Of a stretch of 11,352 nucleotides of DNA, positions 1 to 6,197 are shown piece by piece. How positions within the stretch are numbered: position 1 is the stretch's first letter; the number at the start of each line of letters is the position of its first letter. Below the pieces are notes generated by a model, which ran no database searches, was not told the DNA's origin, and saw nothing but the letters and a program-made list of their open reading frames with translations. This stretch comes from Bacteroidaceae bacterium (GTDB taxonomy: Bacteria > Bacteroidota > Bacteroidia > Bacteroidales > Bacteroidaceae), in contig JAFZUB010000012.1 in assembly GCA_017618515.1 (NCBI GenBank), positions 1 through 11,352 of the forward strand, given 5' to 3'. Made by a program: the position numbers and the translations under genes.

Positions 1-766
1 AGACCTCAGCGACTACACGGTGCCTTACCATCTTATTGATATTGCCGAGCCAGGGACTAAGTACAGCCTCTTCGAGTATCAGCGCGACTTTTACGATGCA
101 TATAAAGACATCGTGGCAAGACATAAGACGCCCGTCCTCTGCGGAGGCACCGGTCTGTATATTGAGGCTGTGCTTAAAGGCTACCAACTGTCACCAGTGC
201 CACCCAATCCCGAGTTGAGGGAACGCCTGGAAGGGAAATCACTGACAGAGCTCACCGATATCCTACGTGAGCTGAAGGCACACAACGGCTCCAACATGCA
301 CAACACTACCGATGTAGACTCACCGCAGCGTGCCATCCGTGCCATTGAGATAGAGGACTACACAATGCATACTCCCATGCCCAAGCGCGAGATACCACCC
401 ATCGATTCTATTATAATTGGTGTAAAGATTGACCGCGAATTGCGCCGCCAACGTATTACCGAGCGACTGCATGCCCGCCTTGAAGCCGGTATGCTCGCCG
501 AGGTGCGCGGTCTGCTAGACAGTGGCATAGCCCCCGAAGACCTCATATATTACGGACTAGAATACAAATTCCTCACCCTCCACCTCATCGGCCAGCTATC
601 CTACGACCAGATGGTCCATGACCTCGAGATAGCCATTCATCAGTTCGCCAAACGCCAGATGACCTGGTTCCGCGGAATGGAGCGCCGCGGCATCACAATC
701 CATTGGATTGACGGCACTCTGCCGATGGAAGAAAAGGTTCGGACAATCCAAAAAATTATCAAATAA
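1..766 (+). CDS. miaA: tRNA dimethylallyltransferase MiaA (5' end missing)
   Basis: MiaA transfers a dimethylallyl group to N6 of adenosine 37 in tRNAs reading codons that begin with U. The frame is open from base 2 to the TAA at 764-766, giving about 254 codons. A GTG at base 20 is only an internal Val codon in the conserved VPYHLID stretch, so it is not the start. Roughly 45-50 N-terminal residues, including the P-loop, lie outside the window. Visible family motifs are GGTGLY (bases 143-160), the arginine-containing QRAIRAIEI segment (about 328-354) and AKRQMTWFRG (about 647-676). The usual IGYKE motif reads YYGLEYK here, which resembles the second MiaA paralogue found in many Bacteroidales; that subgroup assignment is from memory. 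It is convergent with all other genes in the window and ends at a shared hairpin. Confidence 0.95.
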   Translation, partial: DLSDYTVPYHLIDIAEPGTKYSLFEYQRDFYDAYKDIVARHKTPVLCGGTGLYIEAVLKGYQLSPVPPNPELRERLEGKSLTELTDILRELKAHNGSNMHNTTDVDSPQRAIRAIEIEDYTMHTPMPKREIPPIDSIIIGVKIDRELRRQRITERLHARLEAGMLAEVRGLLDSGIAPEDLIYYGLEYKFLTLHLIGQLSYDQMVHDLEIAIHQFAKRQMTWFRGMERRGITIHWIDGTLPMEEKVRTIQKIIK

Positions 767-802
767 GAAATACCGCCACCCTACTCTGGATGGCGGTATT
801 TC
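767..802. terminator. Bidirectional intrinsic terminator between miaA and the - strand operon
   Basis: A perfect 12-bp inverted repeat, GAAATACCGCCA (767-778) with TGGCGGTATTTC (791-802), encloses a 12-nt loop. It begins directly after the miaA stop and lies 27 bp beyond the stop of the small - strand gene. Read on the - strand, the stem is followed by the T-rich run TTATTTGATAATTTTTT (bases 766 down to 750), a reasonable U-tract. On the + strand the trailing sequence is not U-rich, so termination of miaA would depend more on the stem. A second short inverted repeat (ACAGTA 804-809, TACTGT 812-817) follows. Confidence 0.8.
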
Positions 803-829
803 TACAGTAACTACTGTCTACTAGAGACT

Positions 830-1147
830 TTATTTTGAGCCAAACAGCCCACGCAGCCATTTGATATTATCAATCCACTGCACGATAGGACCAATGACTG
901 GAATTGCTCGTAGGCCACCCCAGCGCAGACGGTTCACCTCATCGGGGAGAGCCTGCGACACTACTCTGTTGACCTCCTGCTTAGCCATTGACTTGGCATA
1001 CTCCTTAGGCATATCTTCTATCTGCTTGCGCTGCATCTCCTTAACTTGCTCTTCTGCAGCAATGCGAGCCTGCTCTGCGGCTTGCTGTGCCTGCTCCATG
1101 GCTTGTGCCTGGGCATCTTGCACCATTTTCTCTTGTGACTGGTCCAT
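830..1147 (-). CDS. Small hypothetical protein with N-terminal coiled coil
   Basis: A 105-residue protein I do not recognise as a named family. Residues 1-45 are rich in Ala, Gln and Glu with heptad-like spacing and should form a long helix or coiled coil. The middle (46-75) is charged. Residues 76-105 contain Trp, Pro and Gly with hydrophobic stretches (PVIGPIVQWID, then KWLRGLFG) and could form an amphipathic or membrane-associating segment. There is no signal peptide. The ATG at 1145-1147 is the first start after the aspS stop, 43 bp away, and an 8-bp tandem repeat occupies that gap. It probably shares the aspS transcript, which would end at the 767-802 hairpin. The antisense frame at 861-1154 is Cys/Ser-rich and looks like a shadow. 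Coding status is fairly secure; function is unknown. Confidence 0.75.
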   Translation of the reverse strand: MDQSQEKMVQDAQAQAMEQAQQAAEQARIAAEEQVKEMQRKQIEDMPKEYAKSMAKQEVNRVVSQALPDEVNRLRWGGLRAIPVIGPIVQWIDNIKWLRGLFGSK

Positions 1148-1184
1148 AACTTGACTATTTAACTATTTGACTATATAACTCAGA
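1145..1184 (-). repeat. Degenerate 8-bp tandem repeat leading into the small gene
   Basis: On the + strand the units read gactattt (1153-1160), aactattt (1161-1168), gactatat (1169-1176) and the more degenerate aactcaga (1177-1184). A partial unit (1145-1152) contains the start codon. In gene orientation this is a run of AAATAGTC/AAATAGTT-like octamers ending at the ATG. It fills nearly the whole gap between aspS and the downstream gene and contains no Shine-Dalgarno-like sequence. Confidence 0.7.
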
Positions 1185-1190
1185 GACGCA

Positions 1191-2951
1191 CTAAGCTTTA
1201 AGAGCAAGTGCCAATTGCAGTTCGTCGAGCTGCGCCTGGTCAACTGCAGATGGAGCGTCAAGCATCACATCGCGACCAGAGTTGTTCTTCGGGAAGGCGA
1301 TGCAATCGCGGATGGAATCAAGGCCGGCAAAGAGGCTGACAAAACGATCGAGACCGTAAGCCAGACCACCATGAGGTGGCGCACCATACTTGAAGGCATT
1401 CATCAGGAAGCCGAACTGCTCCTGCGCCTTCTCGGGAGTGAAGCCAAGCACTTCGAAGATCTTTGCCTGCAGCACTGCGTCGTGGATACGAATAGAGCCA
1501 CCGCCTACTTCCACACCATTGCAAACCATATCATATGCATCGGCAAGCACTGAAGCGGGGTCGGTGTCGAGCTTAGGCACATCACTAGGCTTGGGGGCTG
1601 TGAACGGGTGGTGCATAGCCATCAGGCGCTGTTCCTCGTCGCTCCACTCAAACATCGGGAAGTCAACAACCCACAGCAATGCAAATTTGTTCTTATCCCT
1701 GAGGCCGAGGCGTTCGCCCATCAACAGTCGCAGTTCGCAGAGTTGCTTGCGAGCCTTCATAGCATCAGGACCACTAATGATGAGGATGAGATCGCCAACC
1801 TCGGCGCCCATCTTCTGAGCCAAACTCTGCAGCACTTCTGGGCTATAGAACTTATCGACGGAACTCTTGACACCTTCCTCAGTGACGCGAGCATAGACAA
1901 GTCCCTTAGCACCAATCTGCGGACTCTTAACGAAGTTGGTGAGCTCGTCTATCTGCTTGCGAGTATAAACTGCGCAGCCCTTGGCGCAGATACCGCCGAC
2001 ATACTCTGCCTCGTTGAACACAGCAAACTCACCAGTGCCCTTAAGTACATCCATCAACTCAACAAACTCCATGCCAAAACGCATGTCGGGCTTATCAGAG
2101 CCAAAGCGAGTCATAGCCTCAATCCACGGCATACGCAGGAAGGGCTCCTCGCCGAGGTCATAGCCGCGCACCTCCTTGAAGAGATACTTGGTCAGCGCCT
2201 CAAAAGTGCGGATGATGTCGTCCTGCTCCACAAAACTCATCTCGCAGTCTATCTGCGTGAACTCAGGCTGGCGGTCAGCACGAAGGTCTTCGTCGCGGAA
2301 ACATTTCACTATCTGGAAATAACGATCCATGCCAGCCACCATCAGCAACTGCTTGAGAGTCTGCGGACTCTGCGGCAATGCATAGAACTGTCCAGGATTC
2401 ATTCGGGAAGGCACGATGAAGTCACGTGCTCCTTCCGGCGTGGAGCCTACCAGCACGGGAGTCTCTATCTCAAGGAAACCCTTGCTGTCAAGGAAATGCC
2501 TTACAGCAAGGCAGAACTTATGGCGCAGTTCCAGATTGGCCCTCACATTGCTGCGACGCAAATCAAGGTAGCGATACTTCATGCGGAGTTCATCGCCACC
2601 ATCGGAGTTCTCCTCAATTGTGAACGGGGGCGTGAGGCTGGCATTGAGCACCTTAAGCGTAGAGACGATAATCTCAATGTCGCCCGTGGGCATCTTGGGA
2701 TTCTTGTTGTACCGCTCGTTGACGGTGCCCTCAATCTGAATCACATATTCGCGACCAAGTTTGTTGGCCTCGTCACAGAGAGCTTTGTCAGTCTCTTCGT
2801 TAAAAACTAGCTGAGTGATACCATAGCGGTCGCGGAGATCCACAAATGTCATACCTCCCATCTTGCGGGTTCTCTGCACCCAGCCCGCCAGGGTTACCTG
2901 TTGGCCTACATCGCTAATGCGCAGCTGGCCACATGTCTTAGTTCTATACAT
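1191..2951 (-). CDS. aspS: Aspartyl-tRNA synthetase (bacterial type)
   Basis: This class IIb synthetase charges tRNA-Asp with aspartate in the cytosol. Its 586 residues match the usual bacterial length. Domains in order: an OB-fold anticodon-binding domain (about 15-100), the start of the catalytic core with motif 1 (about 140-170), LPQSPQ (192-197), motif 2 with FRDED (218-222) and EFTQID (230-235), the inserted bacterial GAD domain (about 305-415), then MHHPFTAP (446-453) and motif 3 [10 protein letters not shown] (528-537). All look intact. In the OB-fold loop RTRKMGG the position where non-discriminating enzymes often carry His appears to be Met31, which hints at a tRNA-Asp-specific enzyme; that is inference. 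The ATG at 2949-2951 follows a good Bacteroidetes-type promoter, so it probably has its own transcription start in addition to any read-through from upstream. Confidence 0.97.
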   Translation of the reverse strand: MYRTKTCGQLRISDVGQQVTLAGWVQRTRKMGGMTFVDLRDRYGITQLVFNEETDKALCDEANKLGREYVIQIEGTVNERYNKNPKMPTGDIEIIVSTLKVLNASLTPPFTIEENSDGGDELRMKYRYLDLRRSNVRANLELRHKFCLAVRHFLDSKGFLEIETPVLVGSTPEGARDFIVPSRMNPGQFYALPQSPQTLKQLLMVAGMDRYFQIVKCFRDEDLRADRQPEFTQIDCEMSFVEQDDIIRTFEALTKYLFKEVRGYDLGEEPFLRMPWIEAMTRFGSDKPDMRFGMEFVELMDVLKGTGEFAVFNEAEYVGGICAKGCAVYTRKQIDELTNFVKSPQIGAKGLVYARVTEEGVKSSVDKFYSPEVLQSLAQKMGAEVGDLILIISGPDAMKARKQLCELRLLMGERLGLRDKNKFALLWVVDFPMFEWSDEEQRLMAMHHPFTAPKPSDVPKLDTDPASVLADAYDMVCNGVEVGGGSIRIHDAVLQAKIFEVLGFTPEKAQEQFGFLMNAFKYGAPPHGGLAYGLDRFVSLFAGLDSIRDCIAFPKNNSGRDVMLDAPSAVDQAQLDELQLALALKA

Positions 2952-2981
2952 ATTTATATTGTCTGTTTTCTATTGTGGATG

Positions 2982-3012
2982 CAAAGATAATAATAAAAAA
3001 CGAAATCGCAAG
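2982..3012 (-). promoter_or_regulatory. Bacteroidetes-type promoter for aspS
   Basis: On the - strand a TTG (bases 3011-3009, preceded by C) is followed by exactly 19 nt and then TATCTTTG (2989-2982). This matches the known Bacteroidetes primary sigma consensus of a -33 TTTG-like element and a -7 TAnnTTTG. Transcription would begin roughly 5-10 nt further on, leaving a leader of about 20-25 nt before the aspS ATG. The -33 element lies just beyond the stop codon of the SH3-domain gene (3016-3018). Confidence 0.75.
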
Positions 3013-3015
3013 AAA

Positions 3016-3555
3016 TTAGGGACAAGTTGTTAGGGGATTTGAGCATATCATGTCACGCGTTATCCAACCTGTATGCTTGCCATTTGCGCTAACAACCTTC
3101 ACCCATGTTCCCTTTATGGCAAGCGGGTGAAAGTATTCCTCCGTAGAATGAGTAGTGTACACAACCTTGCTATTATTGCCGGGGGCAGCGCGTAGCTTAT
3201 GCTCTTCACTACTACCAACGAGACCGAAGCCAATACAGCTGTAATGTACCCAGTAGCCAGTCTGAGAACCCTGAAGTTTCTTGTGAGGCCAATTGCCATC
3301 CTCATCCGCATTGTCGGGGTTAGAATCATAATAAGCATCATCAACGATTTTCCACCAACCATTGCGTGGATTACCAACATAGAAGACCCATTCTCCTTCT
3401 ACAGGAACCTGATCAACAACCTTACCCTTCGGCGCATTGCGCACATTGGTAGGAGTGCCACTTGCATCAAGGATATACACTTCAAGAGTTTCGCTTTGTG
3501 CTACCGCAAAGAGAGAGGCGGTCAGCAGATAGAAAAGAAAGAAAACTTTTTTCAT
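3016..3555 (-). CDS. Secreted protein with two bacterial SH3-like domains
   Basis: A 179-residue exported protein. Residues 1-20 form a classic signal peptide (MKK, a hydrophobic core, then AVAQ) with no lipobox Cys at the cleavage site. The first SH3-like unit (about 23-108) shows the hallmark TNVRNAPKGKVV and NGWWKIV, but is interrupted by an acidic, Asp/Asn-rich stretch (about 72-90) before GYWVHYSCIG. The second (about 110-172) shows KLRAAPGNNSKVV, GTWVKVV and TGWITRDMI. Three Cys remain in the mature chain (107, 171, 178), so a periplasmic disulfide is possible. I chose the ATG at 3553-3555 because the signal peptide starts there; an in-frame upstream ATG at 3612 would add 19 unlikely residues and overlap batE. 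It follows batE by 34 nt, with a candidate promoter between. BatE also ends in an SH3-like domain. Specific function unknown. Confidence 0.85.
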   Translation of the reverse strand: MKKVFFLFYLLTASLFAVAQSETLEVYILDASGTPTNVRNAPKGKVVDQVPVEGEWVFYVGNPRNGWWKIVDDAYYDSNPDNADEDGNWPHKKLQGSQTGYWVHYSCIGFGLVGSSEEHKLRAAPGNNSKVVYTTHSTEEYFHPLAIKGTWVKVVSANGKHTGWITRDMICSNPLTTCP

Positions 3556-3581
3556 TTGAAGTTGAGATTTAATTGTTATAG

Positions 3582-3589
3582 CAAAGGTA
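3582..3589 (-). promoter_or_regulatory. Candidate -7 promoter element before the SH3 gene
   Basis: The - strand reads TACCTTTG, matching the Bacteroidetes -7 consensus TAnnTTTG, directly after the batE TGA stop (3590-3592) and 26 nt before the SH3 gene ATG. No TTG stands at the expected 19-nt distance upstream, so the -33 half is missing or poor. It may be a weak internal promoter that lets the SH3 gene be expressed apart from the bat operon. Confidence 0.4.
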
Positions 3590-4357
3590 TCATATTTTCT
3601 CCATGTCCTCATTGCTTATCCATCCTTTCTGTCCATCACTAAGCGACACCTCAGACCACGCGGGAAGTGTGGTGTCATTGAGCGAAACCTTGGTGCCACC
3701 ATGTAGCGTGAAAAGATTGGTGCCCGTAGTGTCGGGAGTGCTCATGAGCTTGGTAGTATTCATGATGATTGCCGCAGAGTGGTCGTTGTGTTTACTGCGC
3801 TGGACAAAGGCTAATAAGATGAAGAGAATTATGCACACGGCAGCAAGCAATATCACTGCGAAAGCCGACTTCTTCACCCACCTCACATTGCTGAAACGCA
3901 TCAGCAGGATGGCAGCGAGCATCACTCCGAGAGCAACAGCAGAGAGCCATGCCCAGCCCGTAGCACCGAAAGTATTGACAAAACTATTGATAGACCACGC
4001 TATGTCAAGATCAGACGATGAGTAGAACTTGTCTTGAGTCTGCGCACGGGCCAGGGTAAGGTTATGGCGACAATCGCCGTCAGAAGGATTCAGTTTGGCT
4101 GCACGCTCGTATGCCAGAATTGCGTGCGGAATATCCTTGAGCCTGTAATAGCAGTTGCCCAGATTATATAGCAGCTGGGCATTGTCGGGGTTAGCCTTGA
4201 GCAGACTGGTGTATGCCTCGGCAGCCTCAGCGTAGTGATGTTGCGAGTAGAGAGTGTCAGCAACAGCCTTAGAGGTCTGGGACTTGAGGCTTGAGGCTTG
4301 AGAATTAACCGTCAAGGCAAACAACGACAATATTATATATATATATAAGGTACGCAT
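3590..4357 (-). CDS. batE: BatE: TPR, two-TM and SH3-domain protein
   Basis: A 255-residue protein with the BatE layout. Residues 1-22 are a signal peptide or signal anchor. Two TPR-like units follow (about 31-61 and 62-95; the second contains LLYNLGNCYYRLKDIPHAI). A linker leads to two membrane helices (about 135-153 and 164-185) and then a C-terminal SH3-like domain (about 196-253, ending in GWISNEDMEKI). The TPR and SH3 parts should both face the periplasm, where they could scaffold the VWA proteins; that is inference from topology. The ATG (4355-4357) overlaps the batD stop by one base (TAATG), which suggests translational coupling. Two oddities lie near the 5' end: a (TA)7 tract in codons 4-8, and three copies of a 7-bp repeat just after the signal sequence. 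Confidence 0.9.
   Translation of the reverse strand: MRTLYIYIILSLFALTVNSQASSLKSQTSKAVADTLYSQHHYAEAAEAYTSLLKANPDNAQLLYNLGNCYYRLKDIPHAILAYERAAKLNPSDGDCRHNLTLARAQTQDKFYSSSDLDIAWSINSFVNTFGATGWAWLSAVALGVMLAAILLMRFSNVRWVKKSAFAVILLAAVCIILFILLAFVQRSKHNDHSAAIIMNTTKLMSTPDTTGTNLFTLHGGTKVSLNDTTLPAWSEVSLSDGQKGWISNEDMEKI
4283..4303 (-). repeat. Three-copy 7-bp tandem repeat inside batE
   Basis: The + strand reads cttgagg (4283-4289), cttgagg (4290-4296) and cttgaga (4297-4303). In gene orientation it encodes part of the segment SQASSLKSQ just after the signal sequence. Three 7-bp units total 21 bp, so the present copy number keeps the frame; gain or loss of one unit would not. Confidence 0.8.
4334..4347 (-). 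repeat. (TA)7 dinucleotide tract at the start of batE
   Basis: Fourteen uninterrupted bases of alternating T and A lie in codons 4-8 of batE, encoding the L-Y-I-Y-I part of the signal sequence. A change of one dinucleotide would shift the frame a few codons after the start. Tracts of this kind can mutate by slippage, although seven units is short. Confidence 0.85.
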
Positions 4358-6186
4358 TATTTCTTCTTTTTCTTAAGCAAAGGATTGAGTTTGGTGATTA
4401 TCTCCTCGGCAGCTTTATAAGTGCGATGCATCTCCTCGCTATTGTCAGAGCTTACGCCGTAGATATGCAGTTCGCAGTCGCTCACCGCTTCGCTGTAACG
4501 CATGCTAAGTTCCTCTGGTACACCATATTCCGCAAAGAGAGCAGAGATTTTCTCTTTAGTGACATCGGTGACTGGAAGTGCAAGCTTGTCGGCCACAAAG
4601 TCGCGCAATGCGCTGAGTGTCTCGGCATAGAACTCTGACGCTTTACCGCTCTGCATCATCCGTTGGGCAGTGCGTAGTCGGGCGTTAGCCTTGCTGCCGG
4701 CCTTGCGCAGTAGTCGGCCTTGCACATCGGCGCTACGGCGCTGCCTGAGTTGCAATATTATGTATGCCACCACAAATAATGCCACGAGCAGCACATACAC
4801 TACTGCCACGGGCAACATACCACCTCCGCCGGCAGTGCTGTCAGCAGAAATGGGGTCGAGATGGATATGGCGGATGTCATCATTTTTCATGCGCTGGCGA
4901 GCAGCATAGGAGTTGGGATTACCCTTGGCTACTTTCACTACCACAGGCTTGCCTGAGGAGATGGTGTGATACTCCCCGTCGGCGGGACTGAAATATGTCA
5001 GCTCCACAGGAGGGATAACATATTGTCCCTTATGGTTGGGGATGGCATAGTACTCTATCGTCAGATCACCCTTCATTCCCTCAGGAGTAAGCGTGGTGTT
5101 TGCCACGGATTTATTGTCTAGCTGCTCGAAGTCGGCAGGGAAATGCACCTCCGGAGGAGTGATGAGGTCAATATTGCCTGTACCACTAATCTTCACCTTC
5201 AACGTGAGTGTCTCATTCTCGCGTGGCGTCTTGCTGGCAAGGACTGCCGAAATAGCGAAGTTATTACCTACACCGCCAGAAAATGTCGACGGCTTAGTAG
5301 GCAACGGCTTTACAGTGATGTCAAGGGCTGGCGCATGGACAGTGTGGTTGATGCGGGTAGTAGCGTTGGTGCCGAAAAAGAATGCATCGATGGGGTCGAT
5401 ATTGCGGTTGGCATACGCTATGACACCCTCAAAAGGAATAGATGGGATAGTGAGCTTGCCGCTCTGCTGCGGAAACATCACATATTGGCTCCACGTGGTG
5501 GTCTGCACCGTGCGACCGTTACGATTGACGATGCTCAGATGCTTCTCGCGAGGCAGTGGCACTTCCTTGGCCACAAATCCCTTCAGGTCGGGCATTTTTC
5601 CCTGCAACTGCTCAAGAGCCTGAGTGGTATATACATTGTATGACAGTAGCACTGGCTCCTGCTCATATACGGTGCGCTTATTCGCCGAGACCTCAATATA
5701 TAGATCACCGGGACCTACGCGGTGAGACCCTTGACTGCTTGTACTCTGACCACCTGGAGCGCTCTGAGAAGTACGGGCATTCTGCGAGCCCGTGGAGTAT
5801 CCACTCCCCTTCACCACTTGCACCGTGGGACTATTGGATGTATAGTTATTACCACCCACATTAAGCGTGACCGCTGGCACCTGATACTTACCCTCCTTGC
5901 GAGCGATAAGCGTAAATGTGAACGTAGTGGACGAATTCTCGGTAGAATGACCGTTGATGGAGGTGAAACTATGGCTGGTAGATATAGCAGGACCATACAC
6001 TACGTCAAAGCCCGCAACGTTTCCTATATGAGGCTGGCCGGCCACATCGGCAGAGTTGACCGTGTATTGTAGACGAAACTGCTCGCCTACCCCCACAGCA
6101 GCCGGGGCCTTGGCTGTCACCGTGACAGCGGCATTTACACCCAGTGTTGTAAGTAATAGAATTATGGATACTATTATATGCTTCAT
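4357..6186 (-). CDS. batD: BatD family membrane protein
   Basis: A 609-residue protein of the BatD (oxygen tolerance) family. A signal peptide (about 1-20) is followed by a long periplasmic region of beta-rich, Ig-like repeats (about 21-450), then one membrane helix (about 458-480) and a cytosolic helical tail (about 490-600). Residues 125-160 are a Ser/Gly/Gln-rich linker between the first beta domain and the rest. The cytosolic tail (SEFYAETLSALRDFVADKL and onward) resembles the tail of the membrane protein encoded at 8960-10033. The protein ends in five lysines just before the TAATG overlap with batE. Its ATG (6184-6186) lies 11 bp after the batB-batC fusion stop. The family is defined by its place in bat operons; the molecular role is not established. 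Confidence 0.92.
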   Translation of the reverse strand: MKHIIVSIILLLTTLGVNAAVTVTAKAPAAVGVGEQFRLQYTVNSADVAGQPHIGNVAGFDVVYGPAISTSHSFTSINGHSTENSSTTFTFTLIARKEGKYQVPAVTLNVGGNNYTSNSPTVQVVKGSGYSTGSQNARTSQSAPGGQSTSSQGSHRVGPGDLYIEVSANKRTVYEQEPVLLSYNVYTTQALEQLQGKMPDLKGFVAKEVPLPREKHLSIVNRNGRTVQTTTWSQYVMFPQQSGKLTIPSIPFEGVIAYANRNIDPIDAFFFGTNATTRINHTVHAPALDITVKPLPTKPSTFSGGVGNNFAISAVLASKTPRENETLTLKVKISGTGNIDLITPPEVHFPADFEQLDNKSVANTTLTPEGMKGDLTIEYYAIPNHKGQYVIPPVELTYFSPADGEYHTISSGKPVVVKVAKGNPNSYAARQRMKNDDIRHIHLDPISADSTAGGGGMLPVAVVYVLLVALFVVAYIILQLRQRRSADVQGRLLRKAGSKANARLRTAQRMMQSGKASEFYAETLSALRDFVADKLALPVTDVTKEKISALFAEYGVPEELSMRYSEAVSDCELHIYGVSSDNSEEMHRTYKAAEEIITKLNPLLKKKKK

Positions 6187-6197
6187 GAGAGGTCTGG

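Noticed and set aside
804..817. Short inverted repeat ACAGTA-AC-TACTGT after the main hairpin
   Set aside because: A six-base stem with a two-base loop and no T-tract is too weak to call a second terminator or an operator.
1608..2810. 400-codon open frame on the + strand
   Set aside because: It lies wholly antisense to aspS, whose frame and motifs are intact. The protein has no recognisable domain, and its length follows from the codon bias of aspS.
3556..3612. N-terminal extension of the SH3 protein from the ATG at 3612
   Set aside because: It would put 19 polar residues before a clear signal peptide and overlap the end of batE and a candidate promoter element.
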